A DNA stretch of 64,000 nucleotides from Acidobacteriota bacterium (GCA_016208495.1 JACQXX010000091.1:62001-126000); one strand, 5' to 3'; shown: positions 27,501-35,717, counted from the first letter of the stretch. Made by a program: numbers and translations. Notes: generated by a model from the sequence alone, not told the origin.

Positions 27501-28008
27501 ATTCAGAAATATAACATTCACTTACCGTGGTTGGTTCAATCGTGTAGAGATCGGCAGGCCGCTGGTGCGGAAGCAATTGAAAATCAAGTTGCGAGGTTAA
27601 AAGCAAGGCGGATTTGCCGCTGGCGGGCGGGCCCAGGACTCCAAACCACGGTTGTCGGAAGCGATCCTGTATTTTCCGGCCATAGGTCGTTTCAATCCAG
27701 TCAGTCAGCATTTCAAAGGCTTCACCTTGATCAGGCAGATTGGCTGGTTCATCTCCCGCGTCTTCGGTGCCAGGGTTGAGTTGTTGGGTTTGCTCGTTTT
27801 CGGCGGGCCAGTACATTCGACGAACTTTTTCAAACAAAACGGTTAACGGCCAGGTAAATAACACCAGCCCAACCAGTACAATTTGCCCAACCAGGGAGAG
27901 GCCAAGCAACGGCGCCACATACCAGGCGACCAGACAGGCCAATCCATATAACAAAATCAAGCCGAAGGTTTGTAACCAGGATTTAAAAGGGAGTGATTGC
28001 CAGTTCAT
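24514..28008 (-). CDS. tssM: T6SS inner-membrane protein TssM (IcmF/VasK)
   Basis: Large membrane-complex subunit (1164 residues) that links TssL to the outer-membrane lipoprotein TssJ. Two N-terminal transmembrane helices (about 12-58) are followed by a cytoplasmic NTPase-like domain with Walker A GPPASGKSA near residue 127. A third helix (AIASAIVLTLVLFLAG near 430-450) precedes the long periplasmic part, with the conserved C-terminal block ending near GEWGIFQL. The length is normal. ATG 28008. It is separated from tssL by 157 bp of repeats. Confidence 0.95.
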   Translation of the reverse strand: MNWQSLPFKSWLQTFGLILLYGLACLVAWYVAPLLGLSLVGQIVLVGLVLFTWPLTVLFEKVRRMYWPAENEQTQQLNPGTEDAGDEPANLPDQGEAFEMLTDWIETTYGRKIQDRFRQPWFGVLGPPASGKSALLLTSQLDFQLLPHQRPADLYTIEPTTVSECYISESAVYLDLPGHLVADTVRNAAWKHWCQQLGEYREARPVDGLVIVADASRLCSLAESDIEQEAKILRARLDECLQWWGHLFPIYLVFSHSDTLDGFAEFFGDYDGIERGQVWGATIPLEQRTTGYALFDTEFGYLYEALMRRRLLRLSTATTPQDQLLIYEFPIRFYEIRQKLGLFYNILFRPSSFRQSPWVRGFYFTGYQPGEGQPEPRSTDEPRLDADPDNNEPVAAINQRKLGARYFGEEFFKEVLLADKDLAAFFQPQTTLPRYAKPAIASAIVLTLVLFLAGLTNSFLLNREYVEEVEARSVRVTQLQPLQLAGDSEAASKNFQLTQLDALETLRQSLTTADAHDQTGRPWLMQSGLYVGDDIASAGRRVYFDALQQSFCRPVFIQLESDLRTFAAESKPNTDEAYLSQQYDRLKTYLMLSQPDRAKGTFLYYQLSPYWKDVVPAEGQALALKQLEFYALHATDLESPHLKADELLIREVRQRLLAYPAVSRFYKQFISEIDAKVPAVTLETILAGRGSGVLQGDYSVPGSFTLEGYRDYAADGLETAALELAKSDWVMGETGTNLRGASIDVTRLREMYFREYTAHWQRFLKNTQVRPFKTREEAIELLTILAEPESPLVVLLTEVSRQVQPANIGVGGLIQWVKGKLSTQKKPATTEVEREFAPLLLFLNTNIGNDGTPVSQYRVALRSVLDTLQITPNDQLNQASRTLLTGKDDLGLLKAEAGVTKVTETFRTDSTKIIAGLLYQPLGNLRALLYGTNGQELSVLWNQQLYPQADRLRAGYPFTNDGGAPLTEVARFLNPQDGLLASFVRDRLAGSFEDANGEWKLKPAGAVRVTPTFVGFLNQSRRLQETLFSTGGRTPEIAYELTLQPSGTGKIKLEIDGVTLESQVGTPQSGKLTWPAKSGSPTGARLTVTVPGGATQEMAFPGEWGIFQLIENGKPAPAGPNQFSLTWNIQSVTVKAILRTTTAGNPFDRQLFAGFQPPVELFER

Positions 28009-28022
28009 CGAAGTGCACCTTT

Positions 28023-28150
28023 TTCAGAATGAAGAATTGAGAATGAAGAAGAAAGAAGTGGTTAGTGGTTAGTGGTTAGTGGTTAGTTCTTGGCTCTTCT
28101 TCGAAAGTATTGATTTCTAATCACTAGCCACTAACCGCTCCTTCATTCTG
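28023..28150. repeat. GTGGTTA inverted element with 22-bp core, plus TTCATTC words
   Basis: AGAATGAAGAATTGAG-type words lead into GTGGTTA repeats (28056-28088). The family core follows in reverse (28097-28118), then ACTAACC/CTAACCG words (about 28119-28138) and TTCATTC words. It sits between tssL and tssM. The same core occurs at 37962, 48019 and 48063. Confidence 0.85.
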
Positions 28151-28165
28151 CATTCTCAGTTGGTA

Positions 28166-28879
28166 TTACCAGGTAAGTGAGGTCAACGCCGCGTGTAAAA
28201 TTCGGTCAATTCCCAGTTTGAACACGGCAAAAGTCAAAATTCCAAGCCCAAGTGAACCAATGCCCAACCCCAGGAGCCATTTTGGCCATTTCACTTCCTC
28301 ACGAGGTTCAGGTTGATCATCCAAAAGCCAGTGTGGAGATTGCGCCACGGTCCGCAGTCGGTTGACCTGCCGCAACGCCTCCTCAACTTGTCGGACCACA
28401 TCCACCAGTTCGTCTTCAAAATAATCCCGGAACCGTCCTTTGTACCCAAGCAGCAGGCACATGTAATACAGTTCAACCAGGTCACCCTGGCGTTCAACGT
28501 CTTTCAAAAGATCATTTAACCGCTCAAAGAAGCGCACTCCAGCCAGATGTTCGCCAAAATACTTTAATTGTAATGGATATTTTTCCCACTCATCGTGAAA
28601 CGGGAAGTCAGCCATCAACACCATTTCATCAATATAAGAAGCCAGGGCAAATTTTGCGGCCTCCAGTTGTTTTTCTCCATAGCGCAATCCCCGACCACGT
28701 TGCTCCAACCTCATAACCATGCGATCAATCGTGGCCTGTAATTCCATTGAGGGTTGAACGTGTTCGGCCCGGATTCGCATGACAAGTTCAAACATTGGGC
28801 TGGCCAGGGTGACCAGGTCAACTTCGGGTGTGATTGGGGTGCGTGCGGTAAATGTAGGTTCAGTTGCCAGTGCTGGCAT
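28166..28879 (-). CDS. tssL: T6SS inner-membrane protein TssL (DotU/IcmH)
   Basis: DotU-family subunit (237 residues) of the T6SS membrane complex. The cytoplasmic helical domain shows EKQLEAAKFALASYIDEMVL and FFERLNDLLKD, then LVELYYMCLLLGYKGRF. It is anchored by one C-terminal transmembrane helix (WLLGLGIGSLGLGILTFAVF). No OmpA-like peptidoglycan-binding extension is present; the small protein encoded just upstream may fill that role. ATG 28879 with GGAAAGG upstream. tssM follows on the same strand. Confidence 0.94.
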   Translation of the reverse strand: MPALATEPTFTARTPITPEVDLVTLASPMFELVMRIRAEHVQPSMELQATIDRMVMRLEQRGRGLRYGEKQLEAAKFALASYIDEMVLMADFPFHDEWEKYPLQLKYFGEHLAGVRFFERLNDLLKDVERQGDLVELYYMCLLLGYKGRFRDYFEDELVDVVRQVEEALRQVNRLRTVAQSPHWLLDDQPEPREEVKWPKWLLGLGIGSLGLGILTFAVFKLGIDRILHAALTSLTW

Positions 28880-28971
28880 AATACCTTTCCTTTCAAGAGC
28901 TTGCAGAAGAATAAACTGATGCGGTGATAATGGTTCTTCAAATCTTTTCGAGGGCTGGTGTGGGAGAAGCT

Positions 28972-29397
28972 CTACCCGGCATCAAAGGGTCTGGTGTCAA
29001 GTCGCAGACGGATCATCCCGGCCATGTCAACCATTTTTCGCAGGGTCAGGCTGTTTGGAGTGACTCGACCGTCAGGGTTGGCATAATTCAGGTGGCTACG
29101 TTGAAAATAGCGAATTGCAAACGTTGTGGCGTCATCAATCTGGCCGGTTTCTTCAAGTTGGGCCAGTGGAATCAAACATCCGTGAATAATCAAAAAATTC
29201 AATAAATGCTGAACGAAGAACACATCGGCTGGGATATTGCGCTCGCCATAGCCTACGCCAAAGCCAATCCAACGGGTTTCGGGTTCGCCTTGATATAGCT
29301 GAGATTGAAGTATTTGGGACAGCACAACTTTTGGCCTCACTTTGATAGCGTTGAGTTTTACCCCCTGCGACTGGCAGTGGTGATTGTCCCTCTGCAA
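28972..29397 (-). CDS. T6SS-linked peptidoglycan-binding-like small protein
   Basis: Up to 141 residues. The C-terminal two-thirds read like a PG_binding_1 helical domain: FVQHLLNFLIIHGCLIPLAQ, then GQIDDATTFAIRYFQ and PDGRVTPNSLTLRKM. The start is unclear: the longest frame uses a TTG at 29397, and a GTG in KVRPK about 18 residues in is another option. No signal peptide is seen. It lies 92 bp upstream of tssL on the same strand. I infer a role in anchoring or cargo recognition by the secretion apparatus, since TssL here lacks its own peptidoglycan-binding domain. It could also be an effector-associated module. Confidence 0.6.
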   Translation of the reverse strand: MQRDNHHCQSQGVKLNAIKVRPKVVLSQILQSQLYQGEPETRWIGFGVGYGERNIPADVFFVQHLLNFLIIHGCLIPLAQLEETGQIDDATTFAIRYFQRSHLNYANPDGRVTPNSLTLRKMVDMAGMIRLRLDTRPFDAG

Positions 29398-29718
29398 ATG
29401 GCTTGCCAGGGTTGATTAAATTTGCAATTTTTGAAGGCCCCTCCCGTCTAGTGCGGGGGGAACGCGACAATTGTTTTTTTGAGCCCCAGTCAAGATCAGT
29501 TTATCAACCCGGTCCAGGTTTAATTTACCTGTATTAAATTTGTATTTAATTAAAAATGGAGTAGGGGGACTCTATTCAGATCAAGTTCTTTGATTCTCTG
29601 TTTTTTCGCGAGAATTTGTAAAATCTTTGAATCTAATGAAAATAAATGGGTTAAATCGTCCGCATAAGTAAAATTCGTGCAATTTTAGCCATTAGAAGCA
29701 AAAAAAATTATTGAAATG
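29398..29718. other. AT-rich intergenic region upstream of the regulator
   Basis: About 320 bp with no gene. From about 29515 it becomes strongly AT-rich, unlike the rest of the window, as in promoter or enhancer DNA. No promoter for the minus-strand gene could be assigned. Confidence 0.5.
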
Positions 29719-29737
29719 ATTCAATTTGAAATTGAAT
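29719..29737. promoter_or_regulatory. 19-bp palindrome, probable activator site
   Basis: ATTCAATTTGAAATTGAAT is a perfect dyad around a central G and abuts the -24 element. A related AATTTGAAAT sequence lies just downstream at about 29757-29766. A binding site for a regulator or an upstream activating sequence is likely. Confidence 0.55.
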
Positions 29738-29752
29738 TGCACGGGATTTGCA
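29737..29752 (+). promoter_or_regulatory. Sigma-54-like promoter of the AAA+ regulator gene
   Basis: TTGCACGGGATTTGCA differs from TGGCACGNNNNTTGCW at one base (second G of the -24 element). Its -12 GC is intact. It lies 80 bp before ATG 29832. Together with the consensus site before tssE this suggests one RpoN-dependent circuit. Confidence 0.6.
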
Positions 29753-29831
29753 GTACAATTTGAAATCAATCAATTTAAATTTCTGAACCTGACAATTTTG
29801 TGAAAGCCCAATGAAGAGTGAGGAGAACGCT

Positions 29832-32267
29832 ATGGAACAGACTGTCGCCCGCGCATTACCCCTGATATTAGACCTGCATAACGGAACTTTGGATCCAGCT
29901 CTGGTCACAGAGTCGGTCCGCCGGTTATGGATTGCCGAAGATGATTACTCTGAAGGGTCATTGACCTTTCATCTCGCCCTGGGACATTTCCCCCCGCCTC
30001 AGGCCGTTGATTTTTATGTCATGGCCCTGGCACTGATGAATCATCGCGAAGCCCACCGGGTTCCAAACCTGCTGAAATTGTGCCGTGAGGATTTGGGGCT
30101 GTGGCGCGCGGCGCTGGAAATGGAGGCCGGATATCGGGGCGGGACCGTTGCGCTGGATACAATCGAAGAATTGGTCAATGCCGCCGATCCTTTTTTCCAG
30201 GCACTGCATTTACTCCAGGAAGCCACCTATTTACGCCGGACGAATACTGGAGACCGGTCGGAAATCAAACGCCGGCTCCACCAGGCATTGAATGTTTTTC
30301 AGAATATTTCGGTGTTTGAAACGGGGCGGACCTTGCTGGCATTGTCCCAGGTGGAAGCCAGTTATGATCTTGCCCTCAAGACAACTGAGCAGGCACTGGA
30401 GTGCTTTTCACGATGTAAAAACCGCTACTATGAATCGGACGCCCGACTGGCGATGGAAAGTATTCGGGAAAAACACCGTGAGCGGCGTAGCACTTCCCGT
30501 AGCCGGACGGTTGATCTTGGATTCTTGATTCGCCCCCTTATCCAGGCCACTGATTTGGAGGCTTTTTTCTCCGGATTAATCCAGGTCTTGACCTCCCGTA
30601 CCTTTCTGGCACTGGATCACGTCACCGTTTTGCATAAAACGGTGGGCGGTGAGCACATTGTGGCCGGGCATCACGCCGGACCACTTGAAAAGGAGACCAT
30701 TTCAAACACGTTTGATTTAGGGTGCGGATACCGACTGGTGGTTTCACAGGCAACGGATCCGGTGGCACTGGAAATGATTTTACCACTGGTGAAACGGGAG
30801 TTGATCCGGCTGGCTCGCGCCTTCCCGGTGACACACAGCATCTATCGCCGCCAATTTGGGCGATTTACCTACTATGACCAGACCATGGATGAGGTGCTGA
30901 ACCTTTTGGAAATAGCTGGCAAAGATCAGCCGGAAGCTGCGGTAATGCTGCGCGGCGAGCCTGGGGTTGGGAAGACGGATTTGGCGTATGCGCTCCATCT
31001 GGCTGGACCAACCCGAAGTGGGAAATTTGTGGTCTATGACGCGGCGACAGCGGTTGATAAGTCGTTTATGGTGGCCGAGTTGTTTGGGACCGTCAAAGGA
31101 GCCTTTACCGATGCCCAGCCACGGGTTGGAAAAATCGAAGAAGCTGGAAATGGAACGCTCTTTATTGATGAAATTGGTGAGCTGACGCCTCAATGCCAGG
31201 CGTTGTTGCTGCGCGTTTTACAAAACCGACAGTACCAGCGAATGGGCACCAACGAATATCGGCCCGTAACCTGCCGGATTATTCTGGCGACAAACCAGCC
31301 CATTGAAGAATGGTGTAAGCAAAGCGTTCGCACCGACGTACAACCGTTGTTTCGCTCTGATTTGCCATCCCGGTTTCGGTACTGGATTCACATCAAACCA
31401 CTTCATGAAATTCCAGATCAGATTGTCCCCACGGCGCTTTCCTTCCTGCGTGAGCAAGGCGAGTTTTCACTGTCACCCGAAGCTGAAATTTTCCTGCGGT
31501 CCATGCGCTGGATTGGGAATTATCGCAGTTTACAAAATACGATTGGATTGTCGGTAAACCTGGCAAAATCGTTTGGGGTGTCGGTCATTACCCCAGAAAT
31601 CGTCCACCGGGCAATCGGGCATCATCCGCTTTTGTTCGCACCAGTGACCAGCTCAGTCGAGCCACCGCACGCCGCACTTGCAGTGGCGGCTTCGGCAACC
31701 GTGACAAGCATACCAGCGGACCCAATGATGTCAAACACCGGATTTACCTTTCCAACTGACTATCGAACAGCAGTGAATATGCCTGGGGTGGCAAAATTGC
31801 CGACAACCAGTACTGCTTCGGCTGAACCAACCCCCTACCGCCCAGCTCCGATTGCGCAACCAATGGGCCAGTTCGGAGGGCCTCCAGTCCCCTATGGGTA
31901 CCTGCCACAATCCACCACTCCAGGGTTGCCGGCCCCGGTTGAACCAGCCCACGTGTCACCCTCAACTGGTGGAACGGCACCCATTCAGACTGGAAGTGAT
32001 GAAGCCATCAAGAAGCAATTTATCCGGCTGTTTAAAGAAGTGTTCGATGAGTTTGAATACAACCGTCGAAAATACTTTGAATTTTCGATCCTGAGTAACA
32101 TTTCGCAGATTATCCATCAGGAGCGGTTTCCACGAGCCAAAACATTTTCAGTGATTTATGGAGGTTTGATGAGCAGTCCCTATATTCAGGACGCCGGGCG
32201 TCGCCAAAAAATCGAAGAACTGGGACATTTGTTCCGCATGATCAACCCCAAATGGCCTTCGGAATAA
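29832..32267 (+). CDS. AAA+ sigma-54-activator-like regulator, no HTH seen
   Basis: An 811-residue protein. Residues 1-220 are helical and TPR-like, and 225-320 look GAF-like. Residues 345-590 form a sigma-54 interaction AAA+ domain with Walker A GEPGVGKT at 375-382, GAFTDA at 423-428 in place of GAFTGA, Walker B GTLFIDEIGEL and the R-finger region LFRSDLPSRFRYWI. A Pro/Thr-rich linker (about 600-730) leads to a C-terminal helical domain (KKQFIRLFKEVFDEFEYNRR) that is not a Fis-type HTH. ATG 29832 is chosen because GAGGAG lies seven bases upstream; an ATG at 29811 is the alternative. It lies beside tssL/tssM and has a sigma-54-like promoter, so it is the likely activator of the tssE promoter, perhaps acting without DNA binding. 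Confidence 0.8.
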   Translation: MEQTVARALPLILDLHNGTLDPALVTESVRRLWIAEDDYSEGSLTFHLALGHFPPPQAVDFYVMALALMNHREAHRVPNLLKLCREDLGLWRAALEMEAGYRGGTVALDTIEELVNAADPFFQALHLLQEATYLRRTNTGDRSEIKRRLHQALNVFQNISVFETGRTLLALSQVEASYDLALKTTEQALECFSRCKNRYYESDARLAMESIREKHRERRSTSRSRTVDLGFLIRPLIQATDLEAFFSGLIQVLTSRTFLALDHVTVLHKTVGGEHIVAGHHAGPLEKETISNTFDLGCGYRLVVSQATDPVALEMILPLVKRELIRLARAFPVTHSIYRRQFGRFTYYDQTMDEVLNLLEIAGKDQPEAAVMLRGEPGVGKTDLAYALHLAGPTRSGKFVVYDAATAVDKSFMVAELFGTVKGAFTDAQPRVGKIEEAGNGTLFIDEIGELTPQCQALLLRVLQNRQYQRMGTNEYRPVTCRIILATNQPIEEWCKQSVRTDVQPLFRSDLPSRFRYWIHIKPLHEIPDQIVPTALSFLREQGEFSLSPEAEIFLRSMRWIGNYRSLQNTIGLSVNLAKSFGVSVITPEIVHRAIGHHPLLFAPVTSSVEPPHAALAVAASATVTSIPADPMMSNTGFTFPTDYRTAVNMPGVAKLPTTSTASAEPTPYRPAPIAQPMGQFGGPPVPYGYLPQSTTPGLPAPVEPAHVSPSTGGTAPIQTGSDEAIKKQFIRLFKEVFDEFEYNRRKYFEFSILSNISQIIHQERFPRAKTFSVIYGGLMSSPYIQDAGRRQKIEELGHLFRMINPKWPSE

Positions 32268-32360
32268 AAACCTGGCTCGAAAAAGCAAGAAATGCCACAC
32301 GGATGGCAATAATCTCCAAGACTTGTCTTCCTTGAAGGCGCTACCTTGTCATTGCCTTGG

Positions 32361-32432
32361 GAATCAACATTCAGGTAATGGAATAAAGCACTGGTTTACA
32401 GCCTGGCCGATTGGCTCCCTGAATGTTGGTTC
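32361..32432. repeat. Inverted repeat, 15-bp arms (AACATTCAGG core)
   Basis: GAATCAACATTCAGG (32361-32375) pairs with CCTGAATGTTGGTTC (32418-32432) with one mismatch, around a 42-bp loop. There is no T-tract. It is the only structure in the gap between the regulator and the anti-sigma gene, which are convergent. Confidence 0.55.
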
Positions 32433-32515
32433 GCAACACAAAGTATGAATAATGAAAGAACTCAGGTTTGATGGTTTCATCACGGCGAGGTTTCATAATT
32501 CATACTTTCTTTGGG

Positions 32516-34180
32516 TCAAGGGAGATCAGAAGTCACAAAAAATGAGGGAGCTTCGGTTGGACGATGGGCAAACCAGACCACGGAAGATCCATCCCGATCC
32601 GCAAAACAGGCAGACAGCGGACGATAGGTTTCAATTGGCAGATTCAGCGGTTGTTGCAGCCGGGTTCCTTCAAAACTGAAGTGTTGCATTAACAGAACAG
32701 CGCTTCTGGTTGATGTTTCAAGCCAGATGAGTTTGACATCAGTTGATGTCTCGCGAATATCAAACTCTGGAATATTGATTGGTGACACCACCAAAGTTTG
32801 AACGGCACTCAGTTCGCCATTTCGTGAAAGCCGGGCAAATTGAATTTCTGAACCGGCTGGTTTTCCATGTTCGATCCAGAAAAGATCAAACTCATTGGGT
32901 CGGGTGATGATTTTCAAGCCGACGGGTTCAGTCTGTTCCGAGGTAGGTAATACAATGTGTTGGGGCGGCGTTGGTCCAGATTGACTGAGTTGCCACAATT
33001 GCACATGGATGCGTTGATCCTGGGTAAAATACGCCAGAAGGGTCTGCTTACCGTCACCAGCCAGGAGCGGGTTCCGGAGTTTATTGCCATTCAGGGAAAT
33101 GGCGACTTCTTTGGGGGTTTTGGTCAACAACCGCCCATCAGACCCAAGCTCAACCATTTCAATTTTGGGACTGTTGGGATCAGGAACGGTCCAGGCGGCC
33201 AGATACCGATCACCAATCCAGACCGCCGCAGGTTGAACCCCGCGTTGGGTCAGTGTGATTGGGTAAATATCGGCACCAGTGGTACCGGGGTTCAATCGCC
33301 AGGCACAGATACCAAAATCCAGCTCGCTCATCACCAAAAAACCAGATCCATCGGTTACAATCACCGGGACATTTTCAAATCCTTGATTTGATTTTGATTG
33401 CCGCTCAGTTTGGAGTTTCAAGTCAAGCGGTTGTCCCACCAGTTGATTGTTGGTTACAAACTGTGCCTGGACTTTGCCATTGGCATTCCAGGCAATCAAA
33501 GTTGTGCTTTCAATTGAGCCTGAAACCAGCGGAGGACGAATTCCAACCGCTTTCACTTTCGGAATGATTGGCTCGGGTGCCATTCCTCCCAAAACCCCGC
33601 CTCCAGTGGCGGGTTGCGGGTTTGGATTGCGCCACATGGACGGAAAAATCGCCAGCACCATCGCCACGATACTGATGGCTGCAACCGCACTCAATCCAGC
33701 CGCCACGGTTGCCACGCGGGTCAATGAGGCGGCTGAAATCCGTAACAACTGGTTCCCCTGACGACCGTGCAGCGTTAAATCAAACCCACGTTGAAATCCG
33801 GTTCGAACTGCCAGCCTTCGGCCAAAAATAGGGACCACTGCGGCAAATCCGCCCTCGGTGATGGGGATTGATCCAGATTCAGTTTCCAGGGCTAAGGTTT
33901 CAGTAAGTGGAAGCAATGCCTGGGACGATGGTTTGGATTCAGAGGCGGCCAGGCGGCGCAGAAACTCTGGGTACCGGTCCACAACCGGGCTAGTGAGCGC
34001 GAGTGATTCAGCCAACTGGGCGGCCTGCGTGATTTCGGCAAGTTCTTCGCGGCACCGCGAGCAAAGATCGAGGTGCCTTTGAACTTGCGCCTTGCGTTCC
34101 GGATCGAGTTCGTCAACCGAAAATGCAATCAGCAGGTCACCAAGGGCGGCACATTCAGGGGTGGGCGGAGTTCGTTTCAT
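32516..34180 (-). CDS. Zinc-finger anti-sigma factor with large extracytoplasmic domain
   Basis: A 554-residue membrane protein encoded three bases after the ECF sigma gene. The N-terminus has an anti-sigma zinc finger (RHLDLCSRCREELAEI, the HxxxCxxC motif). One transmembrane helix (VATVAAGLSAVAAISIVAMV near 175-195) separates it from a roughly 350-residue outer domain with repeated beta-rich blocks such as SELDFGICAWRLNPG and GDRYLAAWTVPDPN, which look like a beta-propeller sensor. ATG 34180. It probably holds the partner sigma factor at the membrane until the outer domain senses a signal. The outer domain is unusually large. Confidence 0.83.
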   Translation of the reverse strand: MKRTPPTPECAALGDLLIAFSVDELDPERKAQVQRHLDLCSRCREELAEITQAAQLAESLALTSPVVDRYPEFLRRLAASESKPSSQALLPLTETLALETESGSIPITEGGFAAVVPIFGRRLAVRTGFQRGFDLTLHGRQGNQLLRISAASLTRVATVAAGLSAVAAISIVAMVLAIFPSMWRNPNPQPATGGGVLGGMAPEPIIPKVKAVGIRPPLVSGSIESTTLIAWNANGKVQAQFVTNNQLVGQPLDLKLQTERQSKSNQGFENVPVIVTDGSGFLVMSELDFGICAWRLNPGTTGADIYPITLTQRGVQPAAVWIGDRYLAAWTVPDPNSPKIEMVELGSDGRLLTKTPKEVAISLNGNKLRNPLLAGDGKQTLLAYFTQDQRIHVQLWQLSQSGPTPPQHIVLPTSEQTEPVGLKIITRPNEFDLFWIEHGKPAGSEIQFARLSRNGELSAVQTLVVSPINIPEFDIRETSTDVKLIWLETSTRSAVLLMQHFSFEGTRLQQPLNLPIETYRPLSACFADRDGSSVVWFAHRPTEAPSFFVTSDLP

Positions 34181-34183
34181 AAT

Positions 34184-34783
34184 TCATTCTTTGGGGTTAA
34201 GCGCCTGATATGCATCAATAAACTGCTGGTAGGCACGACGAAGCCGGCTGGCGGCAGCCTCAAATCCAATTCCCAGCAATTGGGCAACTTCGGCAATCGA
34301 GTGGCCCTCAACTGCCTGCAATACAAACGCCACTCGATATTCCGGTTTCAACCGATCAAGAGCGGCTTCGGTCATCATTGAAGCAATCACGCTGGCTTCC
34401 TGTTTGGGAAAAGTCACCAGCGTGTGAAGGGTTTCCTCTTCGGAATCTTCGGCCCGACGGGCACGTTGATCCAGTAAATCCCGACAATGGTTGACCGTGA
34501 TGCGGTACAGCCAGCCACGAAACGTCACTTTCGGTTCAAAGCTGTTGAGCCCGCGATAGACTTTAATAAATATTTCCTGCAGTGCATCTTCAGCCTCCGC
34601 CCGCGAGCGGAGCAGAGATAGACACAGGTGAGAAACATATTGTTGATGACGCCGGAAAAGCTGCTCAAAAGCCTGAGCGTCCTGGTCATACTTGAACCGC
34701 CGAACCAGTTCAAAGTCTTCCAGTTCTCCGGTTTGAACCGGTTGGGTTGTCGGCACGCTGCGAAGTCCGCGTCGGTCAGTCAT
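34184..34783 (-). CDS. ECF RNA polymerase sigma factor (RpoE-like)
   Basis: A 199-residue sigma-70 family factor. Region 2 covers EQLFRRHQQYVSHLCLSLLR, then AEDALQEIFIKVYRGLNSFE and FRGWLYRITVNHCRD. Region 4 covers LKPEYRVAFVLQAVEGHSIA and EVAQLLGIGFEAAASRLRRA. First gene of a two-gene operon with its zinc-finger anti-sigma factor, spaced by only three bases. ATG 34783 lacks a strong Shine-Dalgarno. No autoregulatory promoter could be assigned. Confidence 0.92.
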   Translation of the reverse strand: MTDRRGLRSVPTTQPVQTGELEDFELVRRFKYDQDAQAFEQLFRRHQQYVSHLCLSLLRSRAEAEDALQEIFIKVYRGLNSFEPKVTFRGWLYRITVNHCRDLLDQRARRAEDSEEETLHTLVTFPKQEASVIASMMTEAALDRLKPEYRVAFVLQAVEGHSIAEVAQLLGIGFEAAASRLRRAYQQFIDAYQALNPKE

Positions 34784-35264
34784 GGGCGCATGTCCGTGTA
34801 AAATGAAATGTTTAGGATACTGAGCAGGATAGCCAGGACATCAAAAAAAGACGGGCTGAGAATGGTGGTCTGGGTACGACGAGTTCCTTCAACAGTGCCA
34901 CAGGTTGACGGCTTTTTGCCTGCAATTTTTTTAGTGGTGCGACAAAAAACAGCCACTCAGCCCAAGTTCTCTTCTCTGGCTCAATCAACGGTCCAGCCTG
35001 GAAAAATTGGTCAGCAGATTGATAAGGTGACAGGGAGACAGGGAGACAGGAGACAGGGAGACAGGAGACAGGGAGACAGGGAGAACAGGGTGACAGGGAG
35101 AACAGGGTGACAGGGAGACAGGAGACAGGAGACAGGGTGACAGGGTGACAAGGTGACAGGGTGACAGGGTGACAGTTAGCGAAATAGCGAAATAGTGAAA
35201 AGAAAGAATTTCGGGGTTGACAGACCCGGACTGGAAATCAAGGCTAAAGCACTTCGCTACTTCG
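34784..35264. repeat. GACAGGGA array and GCGAAATA/TTCGCTAC inverted words
   Basis: 34784-35027 shows no gene. From about 35028 to 35177 runs a dense array of 8-nt words (GACAGGGA, GTGACAGG and variants, roughly 18 copies). GCGAAATA copies (about 35177-35198) then face CTTCGCTA copies (about 35250-35282), which run into the 3' end of the gtrA gene. Confidence 0.8.
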
Positions 35265-35717
35265 CTACTTCGCTACTTCCTTCATGTGGTTGCGGAAGAC
35301 AAGGCTGTTAGAAAGCAGAAAATTGATCAATGAACAGGCGACAATTGAGATTAAATTAACCAGTTGGACGGGGAAGCCGAGTCTTTCGTGCAATACTTCC
35401 ATAAACACAACTGCCCCCAGGATAGACACCAGTCCGTTGGTCAAGTTGAAGTTTATCAAGCGGATTGAGCGATCACTCCAGGTCAGGCTTGGTCGGTCGC
35501 TCCAGGTCCATTTCTCATGCCAGAAAAAATTGTGAATGACCGCCAGTTCAACCGCGATGAGCATGGCGATTGAGGATCGAAGGTCAGAGCGGTCGTCCAA
35601 AATGTGAAGTACAATCGTTTGGAGTCCCATTCCCACCGCCCCAACCAGGTTGAACTTCAACCAGTGCCAGCCAAGTGATTTCAGGGATTCACGAGGCGCT
35701 ATGTCGGTTTTGACCAT
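35265..35717 (-). CDS. GtrA-family membrane protein
   Basis: A 150-residue protein with four transmembrane helices of the GtrA/DPMS-associated family. Its marks are FNLVGAVGMGLQTIVLHIL, then ELAVIHNFFWHEKWTW and the C-terminal SLINFLLSNSLVFR. Such proteins help flip polyprenyl-phosphate sugars. ATG 35717 overlaps the stop of the upstream gene (TGATG), so it is translationally coupled to the CDP-alcohol phosphatidyltransferase. The last codons (KEVAK) lie in TTCGCTAC repeat words. Confidence 0.85.
   Translation of the reverse strand: MVKTDIAPRESLKSLGWHWLKFNLVGAVGMGLQTIVLHILDDRSDLRSSIAMLIAVELAVIHNFFWHEKWTWSDRPSLTWSDRSIRLINFNLTNGLVSILGAVVFMEVLHERLGFPVQLVNLISIVACSLINFLLSNSLVFRNHMKEVAK

Noticed and set aside
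26940-27779. Plus-strand open frame of 279 codons
   Set aside because: Antisense to tssM; no domain pattern and no ribosome site.
35028-35177. CRISPR-like array
   Set aside because: Repeat unit is 8 nt with no unique spacers; simple tandem repeat. The same holds for 58055-58158.
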